Source: Phallus indusiatus
Lineage: Eukaryota; Basidiomycota; Agaricomycetes; Phallales; Phallaceae
Length of the DNA: 64,000 nucleotides
Assembly: GCA_027605045.1 (NCBI GenBank)
Contig: JAQFWX010000008.1
Coordinates: forward strand, 558,001-622,000
Reading direction: 5' to 3'
In this document: positions 19,367 through 31,462 of the stretch, piece after piece
Layout: the number at the start of each line of letters is the position of its first letter
How positions within the stretch are numbered: position 1 is the first letter of the stretch
The notes under the pieces: generated by a model
Told to the model about the DNA's origin: nothing
What the model saw: only the letters and a program-made list of their open reading frames with translations
Database searches by the model: none
Made by a program: the position numbers and the translations under genes

Positions 19367-19707
19367 GGCGGCAGAGGCAACATGCCACTGTGCGATCATG
19401 ATGCCGCGACGTGTTTTTTTGCGATTTTTTACATGAGATACGTGTTTCCATACGAAATAAATGTTTTGAATGAATATTATTCCCTCGCAATGTAAGAAAA
19501 AAGGCCACAATTGTTGTTATTCTATGAGCTAGCGTACATACATGTATTATCTCATGCATTAGTCATCGAAAGGACCCCGGCGGGGGCAATTCAGGGAGGC
19601 AGCCTGGGGTGCCAAAGCGGTCCGGACCAGGCTATGTATAGAGAAACCTCCCGTTTTGAATGTCCAAAATGGGAGGTGACGTAATACATAGACTGGTTCC
19701 GAGGCTA
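19367..19707 (-). repeat. Right 341-bp terminal inverted repeat
   Basis: Reverse complement of 7282-7622 over its whole length; no mismatch seen by eye. It contains the same terminal palindrome (19626-19697). Confidence 0.9.
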
Positions 19708-19716
19708 CTAATACTG
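19708..19716. repeat. Target-site duplication (right copy), CTAATACTG
   Basis: Direct repeat of 7273-7281. Confidence 0.85.
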
Positions 19717-19748
19717 CTTTTTTTAATTGTTTTTGGACACTTGAACAT

Positions 19749-20030
19749 TTGGAAAAGGATGGACTAAATGCATATCCTTACCCTCATTCTTATCCTATAA
19801 ATGGCGGACATATTAAATTCCGATACCTAGTGGCTTTGGAAACCGACTCTAAATGTGTGACATTCCTAGCAGAGACTGAGGAGAACCAAAGAAAGCTCAT
19901 CGTCAAGTATGTCTCAAGTTATGGAGAAATTGTTCACAGGTTTCTTGCAGATCAAGATCACGCAAAGCTTCTTTACTATGGTCTAACAGCTACCCCCCAA
20001 TTTATGATTCCCAGGGAATGTCGCATCTAG
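19749..20030 (+). pseudogene. Kinase-like fold gene fragment
   Basis: 93 codons without introns. The stretch LIVKYVSSYGEIVHRFLADQ, then AKLLYYG, resembles the N-lobe of the small kinase-like proteins expanded in basidiomycetes (VVKFV..YG..AH..LA ... KLLYYG). Nothing after it resembles the catalytic HRD or DFG blocks, and the frame ends early, so it looks like a decayed fragment. Resemblance is from memory and modest. Confidence 0.35.
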
Positions 20031-20862
20031 CTTGAGATACTGGTAAAAGACTCTGTTGTTTGTTTTCCTTCGTAAAAATCGGTTGCAACTTTAACCATGT
20101 CTAAGTTTTATAAATGAATCTGATTCAAAAGCTCAAGTGCGAGTCAAGTACTTCGAAAGTTCTTACTTACTGTGCCCTTTTGTTTGCTTGGTGCTAAAAA
20201 AATGGGCGTCCTAAATTACTCAAATCTGAGCCGTACTTACTCTGGAGTCTGGATTATTCTGCGGCTCATTGTAACCGAAATGGTGATTGGTAAGTGAGAC
20301 TGTGGTTCCGTAAGTCTTTCAACATTGCATTTGTACTGAAATCTCTCTAGAGGCTTAGGAGCAGTTATTAACACCTGACCTTTTCGTAATAATTTCTCAA
20401 ACGCTGTGTGTTTATATATTGTTCCAACCAGACTTTGTCTGACGCCGGAAACCATGGTTACGTTTCCCCAAAATTACAGCCCAAATATACCCTCGGTATT
20501 GAATCAGCGCAATTATTTCCGAAATCTCCTACTAGTATGCATAACCCGTTAAATCTACTACTATCTCTTGTCAGGCAGCTTGGATGTTCGTAAGAAAGAA
20601 ATACAAACATGGGTTCTACAAGCTCCCATTCAAAACTCTAGGTGTAGCGGAATTACAAGCTACTTCAATTTTCAAATTCGTGATGACTACTGCCTTTGAT
20701 CTTGCCGAAACAAAAACACAAGACTGTCAACATCAGCGCGCGATCGGTAACACCTTTGCCTGCCCAAATTCTAATCGCCATCACATCGCGCAAGCAAAGG
20801 AATTTGCACTGAGGTACATGTACCAGAGATTGCTAACATTTGCTAGAGAAACCGAATCACAA
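20031..20862. other. Gene-poor stretch
   Basis: About 830 bp with short open frames on both strands but no recognisable protein and no consistent splice pattern. Probably degenerate flank between the transposon block and the MFS gene. Confidence 0.4.
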
Positions 20863-23279
20863 TTATAAATGATATCTAAAGCCACTCCAGCTATCGCCTT
20901 TAACTCTCCTTGCTTCATCAACGGTTTCGAAAACGCCGTTTAATTTCTGCCTCTCAGTCAAATCCTGTAGGTCAGATCCCTTTAATTCTGAAAGAATGAC
21001 TTCATCCCGCTCCCCTCGCGCTCGTTTCTGGTTCTCCTTTTTCAGAACCACAAGGTAAAGTAACGTCGCAAAAAAGGAGATGGCGATATAGCCCAATTGA
21101 ACCGCATGTCCAAGGATATATCTGGGTGCATCACGAGCCCGGTACTAACCATATATGTTCAGCGATATGCCAGTATCTCTGATTCGCTGAAATAGCACGT
21201 ACGACATTTGAACTGACTGCCCCTTGTAAGTTCCCGCTGGGCGAATTTAGTCGAATGAATGGCTTCAAAAAGAATCAGTCTCACAAGCCAAATGCCATTG
21301 CTAGCGTAACCCCTCTTTTATAACTCCCTTCAACGTTATTTGCAAACCAAGTCCTTAAAAAATCCGTAAACCAATAGCCAAATAAACAGGCCATTGACTC
21401 ACGAGGAATTTGCAATGACCGGATAAATGCCAGAAGCAGCCAAATAAATTGCGAAATAGGATAGTGCTGCGTTCCGGGATGTAATCAAGACTATATACCC
21501 AATCATACCTATACCCAATAAGACCAAGTTAAAATAACCCCTGTTTCCAACCCGGTCCGCAGCATAACCAACAGCGCAGGTTAAAGCCCCAGCCCATACG
21601 TAGATAGGTACACTGAGCAGGTTGGCTGGGTTAGCATCAAACCCTTCGAAGAAGATTAGGCCAGAAATACTTGAGTAACACTCCGAATTCAACACAAACC
21701 TAGCTGAGAAAAACTCAGTTTTATAATTAATTCCTATAAAATTTATGAAAAAGGTACCTGATTGATGATGCTTGGGGTAAACAAGGAAAATGCGTAAAGA
21801 GGACCATTGCTGCGAGTATGTAAGCCCGTTGATCCTTGCATATAAGACGTAATAGAATTATAGCAGAGATGCTTACTAGCCAGCAGCCATCACCACTGAA
21901 TTAATTACTTGAATTATAAAATAAATCTGAATAAGACTAAACACTCACTACAAATCCAGGTTTTGTAATCGCGGAAACTGTCCCATATGTATCGAGCACG
22001 GAATTTCTCTCCTTTTACACTAAATTGGCCATCTAATTCCATTTTTCGTTTAATAAACTTGCGTTCGGCCTCCGTAATGAAACGTGCAGTATCGGAGAAG
22101 TCTATGATGAGCCAAAATGATAAAAATCCGGCTACGACAGTTGCTATGCCCTCCAGTAAGAAAATCCAGGCCTGAAGTTTTGAGGTAGTTGATATATGTT
22201 ATTATCAGTTTTTGTTTCATGTGAAAAACAAGAATAATACTAAACCCATGCGGGCTTGCCTCCAACACCCTGCATGTTGGAGATAGCAGCAGCGAGGAGA
22301 CCCCCAAATGCACCGGAAATAGTCGCCATCGTGACAAAGACCGCTGTACGAACACCAAATTCTGACCGTTTGTACCAACTGCGAATTACCATCTAGTCCC
22401 AGGGATAGTGCCAATGAGAGATGATAAACGAACTAACCTACTAGCTATATATACACCTCCTGAAAGACGTTAGCTCTCGACCCTCAGCTTTTCGATCAAT
22501 TTAACAGCCTCTTACCAGGAAATAGACCCGCTTCAAATACTCCTAAGAGAAGACGAATAACTAACAAATGATGTCGTCAATACTTTACATTTATAGTTCG
22601 ACAAGGACAAGATATAGATACCTATTAAACCAGCATAGTTGTGTATAAGACCTTGAAAGGTCTGTGTATTTCGTTTTAGCGTACTTTAAGCGAATGTTGT
22701 AAAACGAAGCTACTATACCATACAGATTCCCCAAGATATCACGCATATGGGAAGCCAAATAGTGGGGCGAAATCTTTTCAAGACGATATTACTAGGAACC
22801 TATACCAAGAAAAGAACTGTCATTTGCTATTATCAAAGCCTTGACTTGACTAAAGGTCCGCACCTCAAAAACTGAATATGCTACAACAAAAAACAATTTT
22901 CGACTGCCCGAAAGACGTTGATCAAAGTGCACTCACTAACAAAGAAAATCGTCAGAGCCGTGAGATATTGGTGGTCCGTGATGTGAATGTCTTGTTCCAA
23001 CCCATATAACTACGAAACTCAGGTCATAAAGTCATCGCGGTACCATGCACTGGGGTTTCATACTTTGGCGTTTCCAATTGAGGACCTATCAAGAAAGCTA
23101 AGAAAGAAGAGAAAACCAATCCAGGGAAAGAAACGGAGATCTATTCTTCGTGTCAAGGCCTTTGTATTGATATCAGGAAAAGACAAATCAGCAATTTCTT
23201 TGTCTTGGATTTGAACGATGATGTTGTCGGACCCTGTTGAACTTTCAAAATCTTTCGAAATGCTGGGCTTTGCGTCCAT
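20863..23279 (-). CDS. MFS permease, Dal5/Tna1 (anion:cation symporter) family, copy 1
   Basis: A many-exon gene (introns 45-65 nt) encoding a 12-TM transporter. The start at 23279 gives an acidic cytoplasmic tail, then RRIDLRFFPWIGFLFFLSFLDRSSIGNAKV (TM1 with the family D-R-x-x-x-G-N-A motif). Later exons show LYGLEQDIHITDHQYLTAL, PSNIVLKRF, LLLGVFEAGLFPG, GAFGGLLAAAISNM, EGIATVVAGFLSF and ADRVGNRGY. The C-terminal tail ends SWSGFRYHL. The family takes up allantoate, nicotinate, pantothenate or similar carboxylates with H+; the substrate cannot be read here. A close paralogue in the same orientation lies at 34625-37562. Exon borders were checked only in part; no frame break was noticed. Confidence 0.85.
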
Positions 23280-24468
23280 ATCACTGAAAGAATGAGGAGA
23301 AGGCGAATGCGGGAATGAATCTAAAATAAAGCGATATCGTTGATAAATATCATCCCGACTGGATTCGACCGTTCTTCCACGCAGGTACTGAGCTGAGGTG
23401 GGAATATATCATACACACCTTACGCAACTGGGATGCAAACCGCGTGAATATTAGTCCTTTGCACTTCTATTTCGAAATTTGCGTGCATTCCGCAAGCCGT
23501 AAACGTCTAAATTGATGTGAACTCTCGCACCAGCCTTTTCTGGCGTCGCACACGCCTGCCAGAGCAATCATCGAGTCATGTGTCTCAGCACGAGGAGATA
23601 GTATTTCTTTTTCAAACACCTCTATTGAACGTTCCCAATGCGTCAAGATATAATACGCCTAATTGAATATTAATGATCATTGATGCACTCTAAGACCTAT
23701 AAGCAAGTGAACTTGAAAAAGTATCAATTGGCAATTCTTTTTTCTAATCTGAGGCTAGTACGTACAAGTTATGCATCATGGATGAATTCAATATCGTTTG
23801 TTTTGCGTCATTCAAATACTTCTTTTCGTATAGTCAAACGCAAAAAGATCACTCGATGATGATACACAAGATGGGTCGCCATCGAATTGCAATTTCCGAG
23901 GGTAAGCGAAAAAGGTGCCGCTGTGACCCTTTCGCCTTCTCTACTACTGTCGATTTCGCCGATAACGCCATTTAGTTTCTGCTTTAATGTTTTTGCACCT
24001 TGGAGTAAACTAAATGGAGAACTAATTCCGAGGATGTGGGTTTTGAGGCACTTCGTCTAACGATAAGCTTTACTTTTTTGTGAAACTAATGGCAAGCGAA
24101 GGCCACATTAAGATTTTCAGGTGAATCTTGGTCTCACAAAATTTGCACTAGAACTAGATACTGGTCCCTTGTCTTCACGGACGTACATCTTGCAGCCCAA
24201 ACTTAATGAAAACTCTAGACACTCGAGTCTAAACTGTGTGTGTTTATGAAGCCCTTATAACTCGCCATTCATTCCTTTCAACGTTGGTTTTGATTCTGTA
24301 CCTTGGATCGAGAGACGCATGAAGGAATCTATTGTCGTTCTTTTGATTATGGACAAGGTATTTAAATGTAATCATGATAATGCGAATAAACATATGTTTG
24401 CTACAACCCATATCGAGGTATTGCTTGGGTAACTTAGGTAAACAGAGCTAGAGATACAGTGGTATGAT
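23280..24468. other. Intergenic, about 1.2 kb
   Basis: No gene recognised. An open frame at 23778-23975 (65 codons) has no family signature. The region should hold the MFS copy 1 promoter and the 3' end of the E3 gene. Confidence 0.5.
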
Positions 24469-27400
24469 CTACAGCGGTGGTAGCGGACGGCGACATTGAG
24501 GACAAACGTTCTAAAAAAACGAGTTAGGCAGTGATGATAGATTCAAACCTAAAGTTAAGAAGTACCTTGATGGCTAGCCATTGTTCCAGACAGGTGGAAT
24601 GCTATTAGGGAGGGATCAGCTGAATTCTAGTAATTTAATAAAAGCACCCTACGAAAACATGATTACAAGGAGCCCAGGCGTATTCTTTGCGAGTTCGGAC
24701 GTTGTTGCCTCGGAGTAGATTAGACGGGACAGAGGCGAGGGGGTCGTGTTGGATAACAATAGGTTCCATACAAATCGCGCAGTCGCTGAGAGCTTGCTTG
24801 GGAGCTTCAGCGTCAGGGAGAGCAATATTCGGGTGATAGTCGTATGGTTGAGCAACAACTAACTGCAGGGAAGAACGAAAGAGTCAGCAGAGTACTTGTG
24901 TGAGTAAATATTAAAGGCCCTTTACTCTTTGCGGGAGGAAGAATGAGGGACCAAATGTCTCTTGACAGAGAATTATGGCGACTTGAAGAAGCAACAAGAA
25001 GACACTAAAGTAAGCCCAGCCTAAAAAAATTGAAGAGAAAAGTAGTTCAATATTACACCACACGCACGAGAAGCCTGCACTCCTAGAACATTTTCTGGAC
25101 AACCGAAAATATCTAACGAATAGCATGTAAATGCAACCGTCTATGAATACAACAAAACTTACATAAAGCAAAAAATGATCGGCCCAGGCTTCCGCCGATT
25201 ATATATTCCATGCTTAACCCGGGCCTTGATCCTCTTACTGCAGACCGGTAAATCTGGGGTATCCATAAAGAAGAGTATACGCATCCAACAAATACAAGCA
25301 TTACAACGGACGTCAATAAGATATCGAAAAAAAGTATTATGCATATCAAAATAAAAAACCCTGATATTGATATAAGTTCAATTCTAATTAGCCGATGATT
25401 GCAGAAAGGTCGACTTACAAGAACGGGTCACAAGTCGAAAATAGACCTTGAACATCTCAAACAAGGACGTCTGTCGTGATTCGTTTCCATTGTCAGCTAC
25501 GGGCGCAGTTTGGGAACCGTTACCGGGTCTATTATTTTGTTGAGTATTTCCCCTTTCCATCAAAGCCAGGTCTTCAGGGCCTTGAACATGTTTGATTAAG
25601 ACGGCATATCGCTGACGAGTTTATATCAATATGCAAGGTTTGACATCAATTCATAAAAAAGATACCATTTCATAGACACACAGCATGCATGCCAGAAATC
25701 CCGGGGCAAGAAGGGAAAGGGACGAGCGATGTTCGGAAAATAATATTCCAAACGTCAGATGCTACAATATAAGAAGTGACAAATGATGTATACTATAAGG
25801 AACAACTCAACATACGCCAATAAAAGAGATAGCATCTGCAGTTGCTTGAATTATCATGGTCCACCGAGATATTCGAGAAATGCCTGATGATGTTCTTCCA
25901 ATAGGTGATTCCATTTGACGCATGAGTAACACGAGAAGTCCAAGGTATAAAACAAATGCATATCCTGCATCTATATATGGCAATTAAATCATCACTATAA
26001 CATGAACCTGAAGGGATGAACTCACAGGTTGTGGCCTTTTGCCAAAATTTTTGTAATCTGAGACAGAATTAGGAAAGGTAATTTATTCGTGGTACAAACG
26101 TACTTCAGCCCTTTCATCCCTTTATTCTCAACAAATATCCCGCATGGTTTACTGATAAAGGCACTGTCCAACAAAAGCGGTGGTGAAGGAATTGTAGATA
26201 ACCCAGTGGGGTTCTCGAGCTCTGTTTCGAGCTCTTCGAGTAAACCGGAAACTACATGGGCAGGCCTCAACTGAAAATGAAACGAAAATTGACAATGTAC
26301 TGATTCGGATTCGTCTGAAGGAAACATGAGACAGGTAACAAATCACAGGTTAGCATTCTCCAACCTTTCAAACGTTCTTCGTCCGGCGACCCATTGTCAA
26401 TCATCGATTTCACCTTTTCAATACGTTTCTCCAGTTCAGATTTTACTTTTACTTGGGTTTCATTTTTGACGCTGTTAGATACGAGAGAGGGCAGTGTCCT
26501 GATGTCTGACATTTGTCTGTATAGGGATGAGACTTGATTTGACTGGAGCAAGTGTAATTAATCACCCAAATGGAGTTGCAAGTCCAACGAATTCGCCGCT
26601 TTCCGTCATATGAATCCCATCGAGGTGCATTCTTATTTCGGCATCCTCTGTGGTTGTGAAGTCCGCTTTACCCTATTTCGACAAGAGTTTGAGAAGTGTA
26701 ATACTTCCATGGGTCGAACTAACAAACCTGCATAAAAACCAAATCTTGGTGAAGATCGTTTTGAGAATCACGCAGCTCGACAATAGTTATTGCCACCTTG
26801 GACAATCTTGACCATTCGAATTGTTTTGATCGTTCCGTAGCGTCGGACATGTTGACATCGCCAAAAAATGATTTTGCGAAGGGTATCCATTCGGAATATG
26901 CACTAGAATTAGTTGAAATGTTGGTATCGTTCAAAGAAGACGCATTATAGAAAGTGGAGGGGCCACTGAAAAATCCTGATATATTACGGTAATAGGATAT
27001 AGGACCTGCAGAGTCAGTGATCGGGCTAAGAATTTTTTCAACAAATGGATCTAGAGCAATATCGTGTTCGGGCTTTAAAATTGAAAATGAACGATGTCCT
27101 TTGAGACTATTATTTATAGTAAGAGTAACACGAACCATAGTGAAGTTGGTACTAGTGCCATTCAACCAGGCAGCGTAATCCTCTCTTTGTGATTTCAAGG
27201 ACTCTAATGATTGTCCTACAAAAATTTTCAGAACGATGTTGAGTCCAGAAAAGGCATAGACTCACGATAGTAATTCTTTGTCGCGGCAACATTATCGTCC
27301 GAGCCTCCTCCGGTCATCAAAAAGAACATGAATAGGACGAATAACAAAGAGGACAGCGAGCTATGAACAATTTGAGACACATTTGGTTTTCCAGAGAATA

Positions 27401-27479
27401 ATACTTACCTCCTGTTCTGTCTTGGCCCATCGTTTCTTGTTCCGGAATCGTTAGTAGTGGGGGCATTTGGAACATCCAT
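24469..27479 (-). CDS. Transmembrane RING E3 ubiquitin ligase, Dsc1/Tul1 type
   Basis: The start MDVPNAPTT (27477-27479) is followed by a hydrophobic signal-anchor (LLFVLFMFFLM). A long Asn-rich luminal domain contains several N-x-S/T sites (about 26270-27240). Multiple TM segments lie between about 24910 and 26010. A C-terminal RING has CAICMEPI, then CNHVFH, CLEQWLAIK and CPQCRRPLPPL just before the stop at 24469-24471. The C-terminal RING behind a polytopic membrane region with the CLEQWLAIK / CPxCRxPLPP signature is that of the Dsc E3 (fission yeast Dsc1, budding yeast Tul1). This ligase ubiquitinates Golgi/endosomal membrane proteins and, in some fungi, triggers SREBP cleavage. The gene is divergent from Nnf1, with start codons only 75 bp apart. 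Confidence 0.85.
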
Positions 27480-27554
27480 GTCGGATGAGCGGTAAAGAAT
27501 GCTGCTTAGTCATCATCCCAACGAGAAACCATTTCGCAAGTGCGTGGACAACAG

Positions 27555-28377
27555 ATGGAGACGGTGACCGAACCAGGCTCCAGCAAAAGGTACAGAAACT
27601 TCTACTCAGCTCTACAGCTTGCAATGCGCAGCGCAGCGTCGCAGTGGACGTTGGTATAGTTTCAAGTCCTTGAAATGATGTCGATCTACTGAACACCTGG
27701 CATTTCTCAAGATATGACGATTTTAAAGACTGTTTCCCTACTTACTGCGAAGAATTCCCGGCCAAATCTCAAGATTTACATACACAGTTGTCTGAAAGAC
27801 TTTTTGAAAGCACTAAGGTTAGTTATTTTCTGGAACATCACGCGTTTTTCTCCTGACACGAACGTGCGTTGAAGCAAAGAACCGACGTGCTGCTCACTGA
27901 AAACAGTGTTGCAGAAGCTACCGATATCTTACACGATGTAGTCATCGATGCGCAACAAACTGATTCCAGCTCAAAAAGACGCGATATATGGACTGGGAAT
28001 TTGGACCCACGCGCGGCCGTTTATGCACGTACCGTTCCCGTGCTAGAAAAAGAACGTGACCGACTTCTTGCCGAAATAGAAAAGGTAGTCGCTGTCTTCA
28101 AACAAATGAATGTCGTGACATTTATTATGAGATTAGAGTACGAATGAAAACGAGCAAGCAATCGCGCAGTTAGAACTGAATGAGCACCAAAGAGACGAGT
28201 TAGAGGCGCTCATAATTAGTCGATTAGACAATCTGGACGAGGCAAGTGTCCTATACTCTGTTGCGATATTTTTGCTCATTTTAGTCAAAGATGGTTGCCG
28301 AAGTTGAGAGCCTACCTTTAGACCGAATGGAACAATGGGCGATGGAAGCAGAAGAGGCTCTGGGAGCTCGGTCCTAA
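27555..28377 (+). CDS. Kinetochore Mis12-complex subunit Nnf1
   Basis: The start at 27555 gives METVTEPGSSKRYRNFYSAL. An intron follows, and then YDDFKDCFPTYCEEFPAKS, the Nnf1 N-terminal signature. Later exons encode a helical, coiled-coil protein of about 200 residues (ENEQAIAQLELNEHQRDELEAL ... EVESLPLDRMEQWAMEAEEAL), ending at 28375-28377. Length and helical pattern match Nnf1/PMF1, which links inner centromere and outer Ndc80 complex at kinetochores. Small introns of 45-65 nt. Confidence 0.82.
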
Positions 28378-28506
28378 TTTCTGTACTTCTCAATTTAATG
28401 ATCGTGCAATTGTGCAATGGATAAATGAAAATTGTATTACTATGTATGTCTGCGTTAATGTGTTGCACTGTATATATCTTACATATTGTACTAGGGGTAT
28501 TGACTA

Positions 28507-31254
28507 TTAAGATGCATTATGTTGTCCACTAATCTCTAGCAATGCTTCAATGCTTCGACCCAAATCTCCATTATTAGCTTCCAGAATCATATCTGCTACT
28601 TCAATATCAACAGATGGGAAAATTTGCTTTAACGTTTCACGAGCAGCAGTTTGAGCAGCCGCATGAGCACGGTCGATCTCATCCTGAAGCGCGCCCAAGT
28701 CCAAAGTTGGGGTCGGCATTCTAGATGAATGGGGAGGAGTGCCGGCGTATAAAAACCCAGGAGAAGGACTGGACGTCCGAGAAGGTAAGGGAGACGGCGT
28801 CGACCGTCTTGATTGAAGTAATGATGCTTGATTTGGAGGAATTAGTCCCCGTGCTGTTGGCGTGTTATCAATAGAGGCAGTAGACAAGCGGTTGGATGAG
28901 TTGAGATGGGCGGGTCGCACTCGTGGCTTATATGGGGTCTGAATTGGAGCTTGATAAGCCGAATCACCTACAGGTGTATGTACACCCTGATCAGGAGCTG
29001 CAACAGTAGAACTATGTGAGAACGAGTCAGCTGGGAAGGGTGGGGGAGGTGTACGTGGTATGCGATCCGGGGTCATAACATCATTATTATTTCGTGATAG
29101 CCGTTGATCGTCAAGTATGTCGCTGAATATGCGGCCGATAGTTGTCAATGGCTTTGAAATTGTATCGGATGTTTTTTGAAAGAATCGCCGGGTATCTTCA
29201 CCTAATGATTGTGAGGATGATCCTGTCGCGCCCCCAGGATTTGGCATCGGTAGGGAGAGCGGCTTGGCGGCTTCCTCTCCTACTAATGAAGGTGTGGCTT
29301 TGATGGGGGCACCCGAAGGCAATTTCACTTGGGTGGTAGAAGGGACAGCACTGGGCGGTGTTGGTATGCGATCAATCGACAAGCTCTCGATGGCTGTCTC
29401 AACCTTCCTAATATACTATTAGAAAAGTATTAAAACAATGAAGCTGTGAATCTTGAACATACTCTTCGAACTCTTCTTGAGTTATGTTTGAAAGAGAGGT
29501 GTGGTCCATTGTCTCAATAAACGAGACCGCACCCATCTATGAAAATTCGCAAACAATCCGGGTTAAAGTAGTAATCTTGACATACCAAACTTGATAAATA
29601 GTACCCTGCCTCACTTTGAAGCCTATCCTGGCGTCGAAATCGATTTATGTACCTGTCGTTGTCGTTAGGTATGCCGTGAAATAACTAAAAACCGACTTAC
29701 TCAACATTGCTTAGTAGGTAGTCCGGATTAGATTTAAGGACAATGTAGATAAGAATGGGAAGGAAAGAATCGGCTCCTTCCGATAATTTGAGGTGTCTAA
29801 TGAGACCTAGACATAGCTGTTAGATCGCAACCACGTCTTACAACAACAAAGCGTTCTTACCAAAGATGACTTTGCAACAATTCAATATACAGATCAATTT
29901 ATCACGAGGTGCTTTGTAATGGTTAACCTTTAATAACTCTAAGAGCGAAGTAGTTAGTGGAGATCCAAGGCGCATAAATGGTAAATGAACCCTGTTGAGC
30001 GAACTCTAAAAATCCTTTAATCTCTTCCGACTTATTAAGATCTTTAAACGGTATATCAAGGTGTTCCGGCATCAACCAACCAAAAAGCATGATTCGTTGC
30101 CGTAAAACATGATCTCGTTCAATGTCATCAGTAGTACGTGACGCCGGGGGTAGCATTGGTTGGAAAGTACTGTTATAAGCTCATGACTCCAATAAAAAAA
30201 ATACGGAGATTGAACCGTTCATACAATTCATAGAGTCGATTCATAACCAGCTTTTCCATGGCGTCTAAGGCATGGTCGAATTCCTGCTGTGTTGCATGCT
30301 GCCATGGCGATCCCTCCAGAGTACGCATTTTATCGGCAATAAACTGGGAAATTGTATTAATAGTCTTGGACAAGGAGATAAATGATGAATCGTATACGTT
30401 TAGAAAATCATTAATAACTTTAATCTGTTCTTTGACTGTGTAGGTTTTCTTGGCGAAGTTTGAAAGGAAGCTTCATAGAAACAAGTGTAAGTTACAACTC
30501 AATATAAATTAGCATGTTTATACCTTCGTAAGTATTTAGCGATTGGGTCGGCACCTCTAGACTTCATCTGATCCAAAAACTTTTGAAAATCAAATGTTGA
30601 ATCTGCTTTTGACTGATCGCTGTCTTGTTCGTTTGAGGTTCCGACAGGCTGAGTTGTTTCCTGAGGTGTTTTTCGTGGAAAAGCAGTCTCGGAATCAGCT
30701 GACGAAAGTACGTTAACAGGGAGAGAACTATGGTGACCGTGACGTAGGGACGAAGACCTCGGAGGTGGAGGTAATGGGGGTGTAATAGAACGTTTAGGAG
30801 ACATTGCGAGGTTTTTTGCAAAAGAAGCAATGGACGAGGGAATAGAGGCTATGAAGGCAGGGGTAGTTTGGACCGGGGTAAGCGAGGCTCGGGATTGTTT
30901 AACGGGTTCTGAGGGTGTAACAGTCTCTCGATTTTGACTGCTTTCCGTTGCTTGTGGAGAAGGAGAAGGAGGGTGACTTTCTACGGCTGCCCACGCTTCC
31001 TGGGTGTCGTTTATTGACGCCAATGGATCGAATTCTTTCAGCACCGAAGGGTCAGGAGATGTTTGGGAGAGCTCAGCAGATTTAGTATCAGTAATATTAT
31101 GTTCATTAGATTCGTCAGAAGGAACATAAGATGGCAGAAGTGACGTGTCTGGAGCTCCCGGATCGTCGTAGCTGTCAGTGGGTATAGACGACCATGGATT
31201 AGTCTCGGGGGCTAAAACTGACAGCGAGGTTTCTGGTTTCGCTTCGTCTTCCAT
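28507..31254 (-). CDS. Vps9-domain Rab5 (Vps21) guanine nucleotide exchange factor with C-terminal CUE domain
   Basis: The N-terminal 250 residues are disordered and Pro/Ser-rich (MEDEAKPETSL...). They are followed by a helical bundle and the VPS9 domain. It includes RTLEGSPWQHATQQEFDHAL, RQRIMLFGWLMPEHLDIPF, the P-R-D-K-L block on the exon at about 29900, then ADSFLPILIYIVLKSNP and SNVEYINRFRR. A second disordered Pro/Thr stretch leads to a CUE ubiquitin-binding domain at the very C-terminus (LKQIFPSVDIEVADMILEANNGDLGRSIEALLEI). VPS9 plus CUE is the yeast Vps9 architecture. It activates Rab5 on endosomes and binds ubiquitinated cargo. The start and stop are clear; intron placement was checked only around the conserved blocks. 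Confidence 0.87.
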
Positions 31255-31462
31255 TGGAATATCAAAACATATATGAAGTGAAACTCGGGAATAGAGATAG
31301 GTAAAGGCAGAGCAATCACCACAATTTGCCCAGTGTTCCGCGCCAATGTCACAATCGGTCGCCTTGTCACGCGCACGCGTACGCAGCGCGCCTCATTGAC
31401 CTTGACCAGCCACGGCCATCCGTATCAGGTTTATTCAAAAAAATTACAACTATATTACAGCT

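Larger units (their letters stand above)
7282..19707. mobile_element. DNA transposon with 341-bp TIRs carrying RecQ helicase and DUF6589 genes (contains nested retrotransposon)
   Basis: Outer boundaries are exact: TAGCCTCGG... at 7282, its inverted copy ending at 19707, and the 9-bp direct repeat CTAATACTG on both sides. The block is 12,426 bp; subtracting the nested retroelement and its duplicated 5 bp leaves about 5,934 bp. It holds only two genes, convergent and about 75 bp apart at their stops: a RecQ-family helicase (+) and a DUF6589 protein (-). A 9-bp duplication with long TIRs resembles Mutator-like elements, but no MULE, hAT, KDZ or CACTA transposase is recognisable, so DUF6589 is the candidate transposase by elimination. 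No difference was seen between the TIRs, so the insertion looks young. Confidence 0.85.

Noticed and set aside
7282..19707. Helitron (because of the helicase) or Starship (because of size)
   Set aside because: There are TIRs and a 9-bp TSD, no Rep/HUH motif and no CTRR end, and no DUF3435 tyrosine recombinase; the helicase has RecQ motifs, not Pif1.
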